Source: Halobacteriovoraceae bacterium
Lineage (GTDB): Bacteria; Bdellovibrionota; Bacteriovoracia; Bacteriovoracales; Bacteriovoracaceae
NCBI GenBank assembly: GCA_002712005.1
Contig: PASP01000013.1
Span: 1 to 64,000, forward strand
Length of the DNA stretch: 64,000 bases
Reading direction: 5' to 3'
Positions 1 through 8,975 of the stretch are shown here, piece by piece. The position numbers and the translations under genes are program-made. The notes beneath the pieces are model-generated. The model ran no database searches and was not told where the DNA came from. It worked only from the letters and a program-made list of their open reading frames with translations. Position 1 is the stretch's first letter; every line of letters starts with the position of its first letter.

Positions 1-1
1 T

Positions 2-424
2 AATATTGCAACCATTGGTGCCTCTGGAAGTCTCGCTAAGATTTCTTTAAAGAAGTATGGAAAGAGAATTAGTAATCATCGTGGAAAAATGCATGAACTT
101 TTTAAAAGCGTAGAAAACTATATTCATCCTTTTGCAACATTTGAATCTGATAAGCATAAATTTTATCCAAAAATTGTAAAAACTCATTATCCAAGGGCGA
201 CTCATATTAGTTTTCATGGAGGAAAATCAAGCATTGCTGGTCAAGGAGAACTCAAAAAACTTAAATTTGATCCCCTCTTTTGTATCAATCATACTAATGC
301 CATGCTTAGGGCTAATATCAACCGGCTCTTTAGACGAACATGGAATACGACGAAACGAATTGAACAACTCCAAAAGCACTTGGATATTTACTGTTATGCC
401 TTCAATTCAGGATTGATTAGGTAA
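2..424 (+). CDS. IS1-like transposase, C-terminal part (cut by window edge)
   Basis: The frame is open from base 2, with no stop before the window edge, so this is the end of a longer gene and the first internal Met (base 89) is not a real start. The visible 140 residues carry features I associate with IS1-type DDE transposases: a basic stretch with KYGKR, a GQGELKK segment, DPLFCINHTNAMLRANI, then RLFRRTWNTTKRIEQLQKHL close to the C-terminus. In that family this end of the protein belongs to the catalytic domain that cuts and joins DNA. No terminal inverted repeat could be recognised between the stop and the terminator downstream, so element boundaries are unknown. It could also be an old, inactive copy. 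Family assignment is from memory of motifs only. Confidence 0.55.
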   Translation, partial: NIATIGASGSLAKISLKKYGKRISNHRGKMHELFKSVENYIHPFATFESDKHKFYPKIVKTHYPRATHISFHGGKSSIAGQGELKKLKFDPLFCINHTNAMLRANINRLFRRTWNTTKRIEQLQKHLDIYCYAFNSGLIR

Positions 425-464
425 TTGTAAGAAAATAAGAATGAAAAGATAAAATTTGAAAAAA

Positions 465-492
465 AAAAGAGAGGCTGGAAGACCTCTCTTTT
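465..492. terminator. Bidirectional intrinsic terminator
   Basis: A perfect 10-bp stem (AAAAGAGAGG pairing with CCTCTCTTTT) with an 8-base loop lies between two convergent genes. It is followed by TATTTTTG on the plus strand and by a run of ten T on the minus strand, so it can serve both the transposase-like gene and the crotonase-family gene. Confidence 0.85.
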
Positions 493-533
493 ATTTTTGA
501 TAATTTTTATCCCCACTGTTGTAGGGCAGTTCT

Positions 534-1340
534 CTATTGTTGGCTCAGGTGTCCGGAGAGTTCTCTTGCAGACATGAAGGTTTCTTCTGGATTATTAATG
601 GGGTCTTTTTTCCAATCGTTTGTTTTCATTGAGGCGAAGGAGAAGATGGACTCGAATTCAAAAACTCTTGTGAGCTCTGGCATGATGGCCTCGAGTAGAC
701 TTCGCTTCGTTTGTATTCTCGCGACAGGAGATTGTTTTGCAATCGATTGAAGAAGATCTGTACGTGCTTTTGTGGCTTCATTATAGCTTTCGCTGATAAG
801 TCCCTTATCTAGGGCCTGGGAGCTACTGACATTTTGAGAAGAAAGAGTCCAAGATCTTGCTGTGGAGTGGCCGACTAGAATACCGAGTAGACCAATTCCT
901 CCTGAACAAGGGACCCAACCTTTATCGAGGGCATTAAAATTAATTTGGGCATCTTTATGGGCCAAACGAATATCAGCTCCTAGTGCAAATTCAAGACCCA
1001 TTCCTGAAGCCTTAACTCCTAGGTCACATATAATGGTTTGAGGTAAGGCAAGCATTCCAGAAATAAGTCTTTGAAAGCGAACGAGATATTTCTGAAGTTT
1101 TTCTTCAGACATAATTTTGAGTTCTTTTTCATCAAAGCCTGTGCAGAAAATATTATCTTGGCCTTTAATAACGACGGCATTTACTTCAAGATGGGCAGTT
1201 AACCAGCCAAAGAGGCTTTCGAGTTCAAAGAGCATCTCAAGGTTCATTTGGTTTTCTGATTCGGGACGATTGAAGGTAATAGAAAGTGAGCGAGTTTTAG
1301 GATGGAGATCAACAATGAGTGTGTTGTAATTGAAATTCAT
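534..1340 (-). CDS. Enoyl-CoA hydratase/isomerase (crotonase) family protein
   Basis: The 268-residue product has the crotonase fold signature. An oxyanion-hole segment, NIFCTGFDEKEL, corresponds to the usual FCAGAD. It is followed by SGMGLEFALGADIRLA and WVPCSGGIGLL, matching the ELA..CD and IPGAGG blocks. Family members act on acyl-CoA thioesters (hydration, isomerisation, hydrolysis). The Glu of the first catalytic block is kept (GLEFALGAD), but the position of the second catalytic Glu of true hydratases seems to be Ala (NALDKGW), so the reaction may differ from hydration. The start was set at base 1340 rather than 1370 because AAGGAAGG lies 4 bases before this ATG and the upstream Met has no ribosome-binding site. 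It is a single gene ending at a two-way terminator. Confidence 0.82.
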   Translation of the reverse strand: MNFNYNTLIVDLHPKTRSLSITFNRPESENQMNLEMLFELESLFGWLTAHLEVNAVVIKGQDNIFCTGFDEKELKIMSEEKLQKYLVRFQRLISGMLALPQTIICDLGVKASGMGLEFALGADIRLAHKDAQINFNALDKGWVPCSGGIGLLGILVGHSTARSWTLSSQNVSSSQALDKGLISESYNEATKARTDLLQSIAKQSPVARIQTKRSLLEAIMPELTRVFEFESIFSFASMKTNDWKKDPINNPEETFMSARELSGHLSQQ

Positions 1341-1538
1341 AATACCTTCCTTGGCCTTGAGTTTTTGCAAATTAATTCCTGAACTTTAGGGATTTAACAA
1401 CGGTAAAAGCAATCCTTTGCTCAACCTTGAATTTATTGTTTCATTTCCCAAAACTCTTTGTCAAAGGGAGAAAAATTTATAGCGAATTAGTCGGTGATAG
1501 GGGCAGGGTAAGTAAGGAATTTAAGGTAGGGGCATAAA

Positions 1539-1562
1539 AAAAGGGGAAATAAATTCCCCTTT
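1539..1562 (-). terminator. Intrinsic terminator of trxB
   Basis: A 9-bp stem (AAAGGGGAA with TTCCCCTTT) and short loop, followed on the minus strand by a run of T and placed about 35 bases past the trxB stop. Confidence 0.82.
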
Positions 1563-1595
1563 AAAGTTCAGATCTCAGAGAGTTCTTCTATGTAA

Positions 1596-2528
1596 TTAAT
1601 TATTTTCTTCGAGAAATCTTTCCGCTCTTATGGCCGCTTCACAACCTGAGCCGGCAGCCGAGATGGCCTGTCTATAGTAATGATCTTGAACATCACCACA
1701 AGCAAAGACTCCTGCCACGTTAGTGTCGGGATGAGGAGGAAGAACGGGAACGATATAGCCTTGCTCATCTAGTTTTATCTGACCGTTGAGAAAGTCTGTA
1801 TTGGGCTTGTGTCCAATCGCTAGGAAGAAACCGTCAGTTTTTCTTTCCGTGACTTCACCTGATTGATTATTCTTTACCTTCAATCCAGTTACACCTGTAT
1901 CATCGGCTAGAATTTCTTCAACTTCTGTATTCCAGATGAATTCGATCTTCTCATTGGCCATAGCACGATCTTGCATGGGCTTTGAAGCTTTAAGAGTGTC
2001 TCTTCTGTGAAGGACATAAACTTTAGATGCAAATTTTGTTAGGAAGATTGCCTCTTCCATGGCCGTATCTCCACCACCAACAACGTGGATGACCTTGTCA
2101 CGATAGAAGAATCCATCACAAGTCGCACAAGCACTTACTCCCTTACCGATAAGTTCCATTTCATTGGGAAGCCCTAGATACTTTGCGCTGGCGCCTGTCG
2201 AAATAATGATGGTCTTTGCTAAGAATTCATCGCCATTTTCACAAGTAACTTTGAATGGGCGTTTGCTCATGTCTACATCTTTTACCCAAGTACCAAGGTA
2301 TTGAGTACCAAAGCGAGCCGCTTGTTTTTTCATATTGGCCATAAGGTCTGGACCCATGACTCCTTCGGGAAAACCTGGAAAGTTTTCTACGTCTGTGGTT
2401 GTTGTAAGTTGGCCACCAGGTTGGACACCTTCGATGACGAGAGGTTCAAGTCCAGCACGTGAACTATAAAGAGCTGCAGTGTATCCTGCAGGACCAGATC
2501 CAATGATGATAACGTTCTTAGTTTCCAT
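1596..2528 (-). CDS. trxB: Thioredoxin reductase (NADPH)
   Basis: This 310-residue FAD/NADPH flavoprotein reduces thioredoxin in the cytoplasm. The N-terminal FAD-binding motif is IIIGSGPAGYTAA (residues 7-19), the redox-active disulfide is CATC at residues 134-137 followed by DGFFYRD, and the NADPH-binding motif is VVGGGDTAMEEA. The C-terminal FAD contact is GVFACGDVQD. Length and order of motifs are standard for low-molecular-weight bacterial TrxB. The ATG is preceded by AAGGAAT at good spacing. A 63-residue gene lies 44 bases upstream on the same strand and probably shares its transcript. An intrinsic terminator follows. Nothing unusual was seen. Confidence 0.97.
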   Translation of the reverse strand: METKNVIIIGSGPAGYTAALYSSRAGLEPLVIEGVQPGGQLTTTTDVENFPGFPEGVMGPDLMANMKKQAARFGTQYLGTWVKDVDMSKRPFKVTCENGDEFLAKTIIISTGASAKYLGLPNEMELIGKGVSACATCDGFFYRDKVIHVVGGGDTAMEEAIFLTKFASKVYVLHRRDTLKASKPMQDRAMANEKIEFIWNTEVEEILADDTGVTGLKVKNNQSGEVTERKTDGFFLAIGHKPNTDFLNGQIKLDEQGYIVPVLPPHPDTNVAGVFACGDVQDHYYRQAISAAGSGCEAAIRAERFLEENN

Positions 2529-2572
2529 GGATATTCCTTGTGTGTGTGAATGATAAAAGGGTGAATTGAAAT

Positions 2573-2764
2573 TTATTCTTGATCAAGAATTCCTAATTCA
2601 AGCTTGATGTGATCAGGACGATCATCCATTTCAGGATTGAGCTCGTAATAGGCATTTACTGAAACTAAATCATCAGGATTAGGGGCTTTTCTTGTTGTTT
2701 TATACTCTTCGTCTGTCATTGTGCATTTATAACGAAAAATTTGGATGTGCTTCTTTCTGGCCAC
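2573..2764 (-). CDS. Small protein of unknown function upstream of trxB
   Basis: This is a 63-residue reading frame whose GTG start has AAAGGAA six to seven bases upstream, a strong site that supports it being real. The N-terminus is basic (MARKKHIQIFRYKC) and the remainder acidic, with DDLVSVNAYYELNPEMDDRPDHIK in the middle (quoted to show the D/E-rich part). There is no signal peptide, membrane segment or Cys pair. The 44-base gap to trxB on the same strand suggests cotranscription. I do not recognise the family; a soluble cytoplasmic protein is the most that can be said. Confidence 0.7.
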   Translation of the reverse strand: MARKKHIQIFRYKCTMTDEEYKTTRKAPNPDDLVSVNAYYELNPEMDDRPDHIKLELGILDQE

Positions 2765-2969
2765 GGTGGTTCCTTTGATTTCTTATTTCAGATCTAATAG
2801 GCACTATAGGTCATTTTTTTCCCTTATTCAATACTTTAGGAGGGAGGTTCAGCATTTGTTCCCTGTTGTTGATGCTGTGGGTCGGTATATTTTTACCTTA
2901 TGCGTTGGGTACTCTATCTATGCTAAAATAAAGTAATTTTACGATATATATGCCCAAGGAGGGCCGTAG

Positions 2970-4571
2970 ATGACAATTTTTAGGTCAGGCGGTGGCCATA
3001 TAAAATTTAGAGACGCCCTGAGACTGGGATTGGCATATATATTTTTTATTTTTCCTCTGATGATTACAGCAGAAACAACTTCTATGGAGGGAGCTAAAAT
3101 CTTAGAGATTAGTTCTTCTAAAAAGTCTCTTATTCTCGATAAAGGATATGCCGAGGGCTTCGTCAATGGGGATCGGGCCAAATTCTATGTCAAAGACTTG
3201 GAAGAAGGGGTTTTAAATCCGCGCTTTCACTATGTTGCTGAAGGAGAATTAATCAAACTTAAGAATCGGGAAAGTTTTTGGTTCTTGAGAAAGATTGAGA
3301 GGTTTCAAGACTTAGTTGAGTCAGGTCAAATCGTCATGGTGAGACAAGCAAGAGATCCGAGAAGACCTTTTGTGGCCAAGAGAACTTTAAAAGTAAAGGG
3401 AAGGGCCAGTGATCAAGAATATTATGAAGTCAATGAAGATGCGGGGATTCCTGAAGATCTCATCTTCGAAGAAGGCGACTTCTTTATGAGCGATAAGCTC
3501 GTAGACACTAAGCCTACTAAAAAGCAAAACTTAGAAATCTCAAGAAAATCTCCTTATGTAAAAATTGGAAAAGAATACGATGAGGATTTTGATCAAGAGA
3601 GAAATAAATTGATGACTCCTAGTGATGAAGGGGATCGCACTCTCATTCGTCAAATTAAGAAGAAGGCGAAGGAAAAAGTTTGGGACTCAACGGCACGGCC
3701 TTCAGTTGAAAAATATAATGATCTTAAGTATGGACTCAAGGGATTGTATGCTGGAGTTAAAACGGATCCGAGTACCAACGTTCATGACTCTACAGACTTT
3801 TTATCTGTTAGCGAAAGAAGATTGATTGCCAAGAGAGAAAGAGAAAAGATTTCACCAGAAGTTATCGAAAGAATAAAACGAGAAGGTCCACGTTGGTCTC
3901 AGGGAATGGACGATGATCAATTAAGGCAATATCTAATCACAACTGGAATTGAAGGAGAGCTTCGTCGTCAAAAAGAAGCCCTTGAAGATAAGCCAGGTCA
4001 TGAGCTCATTCTTCGTTACACTTCTGGGCTGCAGTCTTTTACTACAGATGAAGATCCCAACAATCGGGGGACAGATTATGCTATTGGTATGTCTTATGAA
4101 TGGCACCTTAAAGGTACCTATATTGCTCTCGATTACTGGACCCTAGAGTTTGGATTGGAACGTGGAATATCTCACTACGATGTTGGTGGAGTCAATGCGA
4201 GAATTACTGAAGGGTCTTTAAAAGGTTTTGCAAACTACTATCTTTGGAACAAGCCTTCTTCTATTCGCAAATATATGCCCTATATCGGATTTGGTGTAAA
4301 AAGAGGAAATGGTGATCTTGAATCCTTTTCCTTTGATAAAGTTTATCGCTACCAACTCCTCTCGGTTCCCACTGCTCATTTGGGTATAAAATATCGTTTT
4401 CAAAGTGGAGATGCCAAAGATGAATCACTTAATTATGGACTAGGTGTAAATTTTCAATTGGTCTATGAGAGTCTTCGCTATAACTCACAAGATGTTATTG
4501 AAGATGATATCGATTCTGTGATTGAAGTCAGTCAATTTAAATTTACTGTTGGAATGAATATATATTTTTAA
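2970..4571 (+). CDS. Secreted protein with Gly-Asp module and C-terminal outer-membrane barrel
   Basis: This 533-residue protein starts after a very good site (AAGGAGG, 7 bases). A hydrophobic export signal spans about residues 16-34 (LGLAYIFFIFPLMITA). Residues about 40-130 form a module with KKSLILDKGYAEGFVNGD, resembling the small beta modules of the type G..DG...GD.F seen in FlgT-like C-termini. A charged, low-hydrophobicity middle (about 130-345) is followed by alternating aromatic/hydrophobic strands ending in FTVGMNIYF; a terminal Phe is typical of outer-membrane barrels. The next gene, 9 bases downstream, repeats the N-terminal module and barrel, so the two are a tandem paralogous pair and probably an operon. 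No family name is certain. A role in the envelope is inferred. Confidence 0.8.
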   Translation: MTIFRSGGGHIKFRDALRLGLAYIFFIFPLMITAETTSMEGAKILEISSSKKSLILDKGYAEGFVNGDRAKFYVKDLEEGVLNPRFHYVAEGELIKLKNRESFWFLRKIERFQDLVESGQIVMVRQARDPRRPFVAKRTLKVKGRASDQEYYEVNEDAGIPEDLIFEEGDFFMSDKLVDTKPTKKQNLEISRKSPYVKIGKEYDEDFDQERNKLMTPSDEGDRTLIRQIKKKAKEKVWDSTARPSVEKYNDLKYGLKGLYAGVKTDPSTNVHDSTDFLSVSERRLIAKREREKISPEVIERIKREGPRWSQGMDDDQLRQYLITTGIEGELRRQKEALEDKPGHELILRYTSGLQSFTTDEDPNNRGTDYAIGMSYEWHLKGTYIALDYWTLEFGLERGISHYDVGGVNARITEGSLKGFANYYLWNKPSSIRKYMPYIGFGVKRGNGDLESFSFDKVYRYQLLSVPTAHLGIKYRFQSGDAKDESLNYGLGVNFQLVYESLRYNSQDVIEDDIDSVIEVSQFKFTVGMNIYF

Positions 4572-4580
4572 GGAAAATTT

Positions 4581-5705
4581 ATGGGTATTAAAAAATCCCT
4601 TTTATCAAAAATGATTCTTGGCCTCTTAGGTTTTCAAATTTTGAATTCTTCACTGTGGGCGCTAGAAATTGACGAAAAATTAACGACTCGCTTTTTAAAA
4701 ATATCTCGTACAAAGAAAACGATTCTTCTCAATCGTGGTCTAGAAGATGGGCTCGTTGTGGGTGATCACGCTAAATTCTTTCTAACCGCAGGTGTTATTG
4801 CTCGCGGTGTTGTGGTTAAGGCTTCTCCAACTCGATCTATCTGGAGTATTTATAGAATCATAGATGACTCGAGTATGTATCCCGATCGTGTCGTTAATAT
4901 TAAGATCACACGGCCTTTGGAAACAACAGAAGATCCCTCTAGGAGTCTATACGATAATTCAAACTCTACGATGACTGCCGGCACTGAAGTGATGACGATG
5001 CGTGGAGATAGTGCTCCTGCTCGAGTTCGCACCATGGATGATTTGAGTGCAGAAGATCAAAGAGAACTTGGAGCTATGGGAAGTTTAGATCAAGAAGCTT
5101 ATAGCATCTCTGGGGTTAATACAGAGAGAACGATTGAAGCTTTTGGTCTCATTCAATTTAGTTCTCTCTCGACAAGTGTTGATGAAGGAGGAGAAGGGGA
5201 TTATACCGGTGGAGACTCCACTATTGATTTTAGTATTGGTGTTGAAAAATACTTTAATAGTCCTCAATCTTTCTTAGGAAAGATGAGTTTCTTTGGAATT
5301 ATTCACAGCGGAAATTATACCACCACTTCGATTCAAGGGAGTCAGGTTACAAGTTCTGTTTTCGAGTATGGAATTGGTGCTCACTATCATTTTGGAGGAT
5401 CTCCTCTTAGTTATAATAAGTTTATTCCCTTTGCTGGAGGCTCTATAGGGATCGGAAGCGTCTCTGATGATGTTCAAGTCTTAACGGCCAATAGTACGAC
5501 TCCTTCAAGTACGGAAGAAGGAACTTCTAGTTTTATTTCAGTAGCTGCAGGTCTTAAATATTTTACACGCGCTGGCTTTGGGGCTCGAGTTCTTATTGAT
5601 TATTATCAAAGAAGTGAAACCTATGAAATTGAAAATAGTGACGAGAATTTTGCTAAGACTGTAGCAGGACCTCGTATTCTTTTAGGTCTAGCTTATCGCT
5701 TTTAG
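4581..5705 (+). CDS. Paralogue of the preceding envelope protein
   Basis: This 374-residue protein begins with an export signal (MILGLLGFQILNSSLWA). Its N-terminal module, TKKTILLNRGLEDGLVVGDHAKFF, lines up with SKKSLILDKGYAEGFVNGDRAKFY of the neighbour, giving the shared pattern KK.(L/I)L..G...G...GD.AKF. The middle charged region is much shorter (about residues 115-185) than in the neighbour. The C-terminal 190 residues look like a small beta-barrel (FSIGVEKYF, FEYGIGAHYHF, FIPFAGGSIGIG, FGARVLIDYY) ending in LAYRF. AAGGAAAA precedes the ATG and the gap to the upstream gene is 9 bases, so cotranscription is likely. An eight-strand OmpA/OmpW-sized barrel is plausible. Function unknown. Confidence 0.8.
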   Translation: MGIKKSLLSKMILGLLGFQILNSSLWALEIDEKLTTRFLKISRTKKTILLNRGLEDGLVVGDHAKFFLTAGVIARGVVVKASPTRSIWSIYRIIDDSSMYPDRVVNIKITRPLETTEDPSRSLYDNSNSTMTAGTEVMTMRGDSAPARVRTMDDLSAEDQRELGAMGSLDQEAYSISGVNTERTIEAFGLIQFSSLSTSVDEGGEGDYTGGDSTIDFSIGVEKYFNSPQSFLGKMSFFGIIHSGNYTTTSIQGSQVTSSVFEYGIGAHYHFGGSPLSYNKFIPFAGGSIGIGSVSDDVQVLTANSTTPSSTEEGTSSFISVAAGLKYFTRAGFGARVLIDYYQRSETYEIENSDENFAKTVAGPRILLGLAYRF

Positions 5706-5713
5706 ATTTTATT

Positions 5714-7168
5714 CTAATTATCTTTAATTATTTGCGCCCAATCTTCAGGAACTCTAAGCTTGGGCAACCACAAGGATTCATTTTCTTTGAGAAATTCTCT
5801 AATATGAGGAGCTTCTTCTAAGTTCCACACTCCCATTCTTCTTAAAATTAAATCTTCAAAAGTTTTAGGACATTCCCTATCTAAAATGGTCTTTAACTTT
5901 TGACGGTCTAAATCGATAGGCTTCCAAGGAAGATAGGTGCTCTTTTGTCGAAAGGGTGTCAAAGAAAGTTCGGGATGATAGGTCTTCTTCATTTGTGAAA
6001 AGAGAATCTTTACTAAATCAGAGGCCATAACTCTAAAAGTCGTATATTTTCCACCTAAGATGACATAGGCATGATCTTGAGGCTGATATATCTTATGATG
6101 TCTCGCTACTTTCCCAAGGTCGCTCCCTTCATCTTCTCTGACGAGTGGGCGTAGGCCAGCAAAGGAGGCCATAATATGTTCCTGAGCAAGCTGTGCTTTT
6201 GGAAAGTATTCTCTTAGATTATTTAAGAGATATTCAATCTCTTCTTGAGAAGCCTCTTGATTGAATTCTGATGTTGCTGCTTTTTCCGTTGTCCCCACTA
6301 GGACCTTATTGCCTTGAGGAATGACAAAGATAACCCTTCCATCATCGGGAGTGAGAACCACTGGATTTTCTAGGGGAAAGTCTTCCTTGGAAAACCAGAG
6401 GTGAGAACCTTTACTTAGAATCAGTTTAGGAGTCCAAGAAAATAGATTTAAATCCTTTAGAAGCCGATCAGTAAAAGGGCCTGTGGCAAAGACTAGGTGT
6501 TCACAGACCATTTCTCTCGTTTGGCCTGTTATTTCATCTTTCATGGTAAGAAAATAAAGTTCTTTATTATTGGAATCTTTTTTTCTTTCGGCCTTAACTA
6601 AAGAAGTATAGTTACAGGCATAGGAGTCCCTTTCTTTGAGGCCATCGTAGATACATTCGAGAGTCATTTTGGCATCATCAACTATAGCATCAGAATAAAC
6701 ACCTGCTCCTTTTAGTCCTTGATCTCTCAAGTAGGGATGCTCTTCAAGAGTCTGCTCTTTATTCGTTCTTTTATGAGGCATATTTTTAAAGCCGGATAAA
6801 ATATCGTAGAGAAAGACACCTGCATGAATCATCCATAGAGGACGAGATGATTCTTTATAGACGGGCATTGAGAAATGTTTGGGATAGCAAAGATGGGGGG
6901 CTATTTCTAGCCAACGATTCTTTTCTTTTAAGGCTTCCCATACCAGAGAGAAGTCCATATTTTCTAAATACCGAATTCCTCCATGGAGCATCTTAGAGCT
7001 GGATTGGCTGGTCTGAGATGAGAAATCAAATTTATCGATGAGAAGACATCCTACTTGATGGAGGGATAGCTCCCGAAAGATTCCTGAGCCTACGATACCA
7101 CCGCCAATAATCACTACGGGATGGAAGGAAGGGATGTCTTTGAGCTCATTTTTTATTGAATTAGTCAT
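5714..7168 (-). CDS. glpD: Aerobic glycerol-3-phosphate dehydrogenase (FAD)
   Basis: The 484-residue product matches the GlpD/GlpO family, which oxidises sn-glycerol-3-phosphate to dihydroxyacetone phosphate at the membrane and passes electrons to quinone. Visible motifs are the FAD-binding VVIIGGGIVGSGIFREL at residues 18-34, the flavin-contacting SSKMLHGGIRYLENMDFSLV typical of GlpD, FATGPFTDRLL, and the C-terminal FAGLRPLVREDE and GGKYTTFRVMA. Length is normal. It lies 33 bases after the acidic YbjQ-like gene on the same strand, so the two may be cotranscribed, and it is convergent with the tandem envelope genes (8 bases). The ribosome-binding site is weak. No glycerol kinase or facilitator gene is nearby. 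Confidence 0.9.
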   Translation of the reverse strand: MTNSIKNELKDIPSFHPVVIIGGGIVGSGIFRELSLHQVGCLLIDKFDFSSQTSQSSSKMLHGGIRYLENMDFSLVWEALKEKNRWLEIAPHLCYPKHFSMPVYKESSRPLWMIHAGVFLYDILSGFKNMPHKRTNKEQTLEEHPYLRDQGLKGAGVYSDAIVDDAKMTLECIYDGLKERDSYACNYTSLVKAERKKDSNNKELYFLTMKDEITGQTREMVCEHLVFATGPFTDRLLKDLNLFSWTPKLILSKGSHLWFSKEDFPLENPVVLTPDDGRVIFVIPQGNKVLVGTTEKAATSEFNQEASQEEIEYLLNNLREYFPKAQLAQEHIMASFAGLRPLVREDEGSDLGKVARHHKIYQPQDHAYVILGGKYTTFRVMASDLVKILFSQMKKTYHPELSLTPFRQKSTYLPWKPIDLDRQKLKTILDRECPKTFEDLILRRMGVWNLEEAPHIREFLKENESLWLPKLRVPEDWAQIIKDN

Positions 7169-7201
7169 TTCTGTGTAAGGCCTTTTTTATTTCATGCTAC
7201 T

Positions 7202-8968
7202 CTAAGCTCGATCGCTAATCCATACAGCATTACCTGTACAAGTAATTTTGTAATGGATTTCTCCCTTATCCGTTTGTGACTGGGCCAACATAACGGGAGC
7301 TATTGAATAATTTAAGCCGATAAGGGCGTTGGCCTCATGTTTAAAAGCTTGATTTCTTAGATCGTCGGCCAATTCACTATAGATATCTTCGAGCCCTAAA
7401 TTATATTGAGCGAGAAAGGCGTCGTCATTCTCGTGATCTGTCTCGGAGATATCTTCTAAGTTTTCCCCTGCAAGTTGGCTTTGAAAGGCGTAGCGTTCTT
7501 GCTTAGGTTCGTTGGGATCTCTTTGCTTAGAGTTTTGATGAAGCTTTTGAAGCTCATATTCACTGATCATATAGTGGGCAGATACGACTTTTATATATTC
7601 AATGATCTCATAACCCTCTAGAGAGTTGGTTGAGCTAACAATGATATCTTCAATATCTACGACTGCTTTTTGCAGCTCTAAGGCCTCTTTGCGATCTTGT
7701 TTTAAATTATATTTACTTACAAGACCTTTGTTGTCATGGGTGTAACTTTTGGTGGGATGTAATTGTTCAGAAAGCCCTAAGCGGATTTGAACATCAAAGC
7801 GCCTCAATTTATGGTCCAAGTAAATGGCCGAGTACTCACTGATTTGCGAAATCAATAGGTGACCATTTTGAAGGCCTTGTTCGGTGATGGATTCATTCTC
7901 ATCATTAACTAGTCCGTGTTCTCTTAGAAGAATAAGAATATCTTCAGCATCTTCTGTGTATTTAATATTTCTCAAAATAAGGGTATGAGGAGGATTGCCA
8001 CCGGTTTTGACAAGGCCGTAGGTGATGGCATTTCCAAAATCCCTGAGTTCTTGAAAGTCTTCTCGACTTGGAGAGGAAGAGGGGTTTTGCACGGGGAGAG
8101 GTGTGGTTTGATCCTCGGCTTTATAGTCTTCTTGATACTCATTTTGGGGTTCTTCATTGCTTCCGTGGTTATCTTCGATGTCCTGTTGGAAGTCAGCTGC
8201 TTGATCGGTTTCTGTATCGCTGTCTGTATCACTTTCTAGATCTTCGTCATCATTTGTAAATGAATGATCATATTCGTTATCAAGTTCATCCTGATCATCG
8301 CTTAGGGATGTCGAGAATGGATCTTCATGAGACGTCTCTTCTTCTAAATTGTCTGAATCCTCTGAATTTTGATTTTCAAACTCCCGAGGTAACGGAAAGT
8401 TAGGCTCAGTGGGTTCAGAAAAAGGAGAGTCATCTTCCAGATCAAAGTCGGAGTCCTCTGGTAGTGGGGGCATTTCAGTATTTTGGAAGTCAGCTTCATT
8501 ATCATTTTCATTATCGTCAAATTGACTCGAAGAGAAGCTATCCTCTTCACCAAATGAAGAATCGTCCCCACCAAATGGGGAATCTTCTTCGAAATCACTT
8601 GGGCCAAAGTCATCATTTCCAAAAGAGGATTCATCCTCGTCATTTTCTAGACTCTCTGCGGACGCTTCGGAAAAGGGATCAGAGAATTCATCACTTTCTT
8701 CCAGGTCTCCTAGGTTCATGAGATCTTCGGAGGAGGAAGAGAAGTCGCTTTCTTCTTCATTATCGAATGGTTCATTTTCATCTTGCCCATCATCAAGACT
8801 GTCCGTGCTGTCTTCTGTTTGATTGGACTGATTGGGTTGATCCCACTCAGAAGCTTGTTTAAGCTTCTCTTCAACTTCAGGATCATCAAGGTGTAGAAAT
8901 TCTGAGAGATCTTCTAGACGAGTTAAGTCTTTCTTATCATCCCATTCATCATCGTCGTGTTCATTCAT
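7202..8968 (-). CDS. Acidic low-complexity protein with C-terminal YbjQ-like domain
   Basis: This protein of 588 residues has two parts. Residues 1 to about 290 are extremely rich in Asp, Glu and Ser with almost no hydrophobic core (short repeats such as SSFGEEDSF, SPFGGDDSSF, DDSPFSE) and are probably disordered. From about 300 a folded part starts (TLILRNIKYTEDAEDILILL). The last 150 residues resemble the YbjQ family: IIVSSTNSLEGYEIIEYIKV, VSAHYMISEYE, then ANALIGLNYSIAP and ITCTGNAVWI, matching its GANAVVGV and GTAV blocks. YbjQ proteins have no settled function. There is no export signal. A TATAAT box seven bases before the ATG and the absence of a ribosome-binding site suggest a leaderless message. 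The acidic N-terminus attached to this domain is unusual. Confidence 0.78.
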   Translation of the reverse strand: MNEHDDDEWDDKKDLTRLEDLSEFLHLDDPEVEEKLKQASEWDQPNQSNQTEDSTDSLDDGQDENEPFDNEEESDFSSSSEDLMNLGDLEESDEFSDPFSEASAESLENDEDESSFGNDDFGPSDFEEDSPFGGDDSSFGEEDSFSSSQFDDNENDNEADFQNTEMPPLPEDSDFDLEDDSPFSEPTEPNFPLPREFENQNSEDSDNLEEETSHEDPFSTSLSDDQDELDNEYDHSFTNDDEDLESDTDSDTETDQAADFQQDIEDNHGSNEEPQNEYQEDYKAEDQTTPLPVQNPSSSPSREDFQELRDFGNAITYGLVKTGGNPPHTLILRNIKYTEDAEDILILLREHGLVNDENESITEQGLQNGHLLISQISEYSAIYLDHKLRRFDVQIRLGLSEQLHPTKSYTHDNKGLVSKYNLKQDRKEALELQKAVVDIEDIIVSSTNSLEGYEIIEYIKVVSAHYMISEYELQKLHQNSKQRDPNEPKQERYAFQSQLAGENLEDISETDHENDDAFLAQYNLGLEDIYSELADDLRNQAFKHEANALIGLNYSIAPVMLAQSQTDKGEIHYKITCTGNAVWISDRA

Positions 8969-8975
8969 AGGATTT

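Noticed and set aside
1459-1464. Perfect TTGACA on the minus strand upstream of the crotonase gene
   Set aside because: No acceptable -10 box lies 16-18 bases downstream, so a promoter is not supported.
2745-2936. Plus-strand frame of 63 codons over the start of the small gene upstream of trxB
   Set aside because: It overlaps a minus-strand gene with a strong ribosome-binding site, has none of its own, and its composition looks random.
7972-8721. Several plus- and minus-strand frames inside the acidic protein gene
   Set aside because: They are by-products of the biased Asp/Glu/Ser codons in the real gene; none has a ribosome-binding site or a plausible protein sequence.
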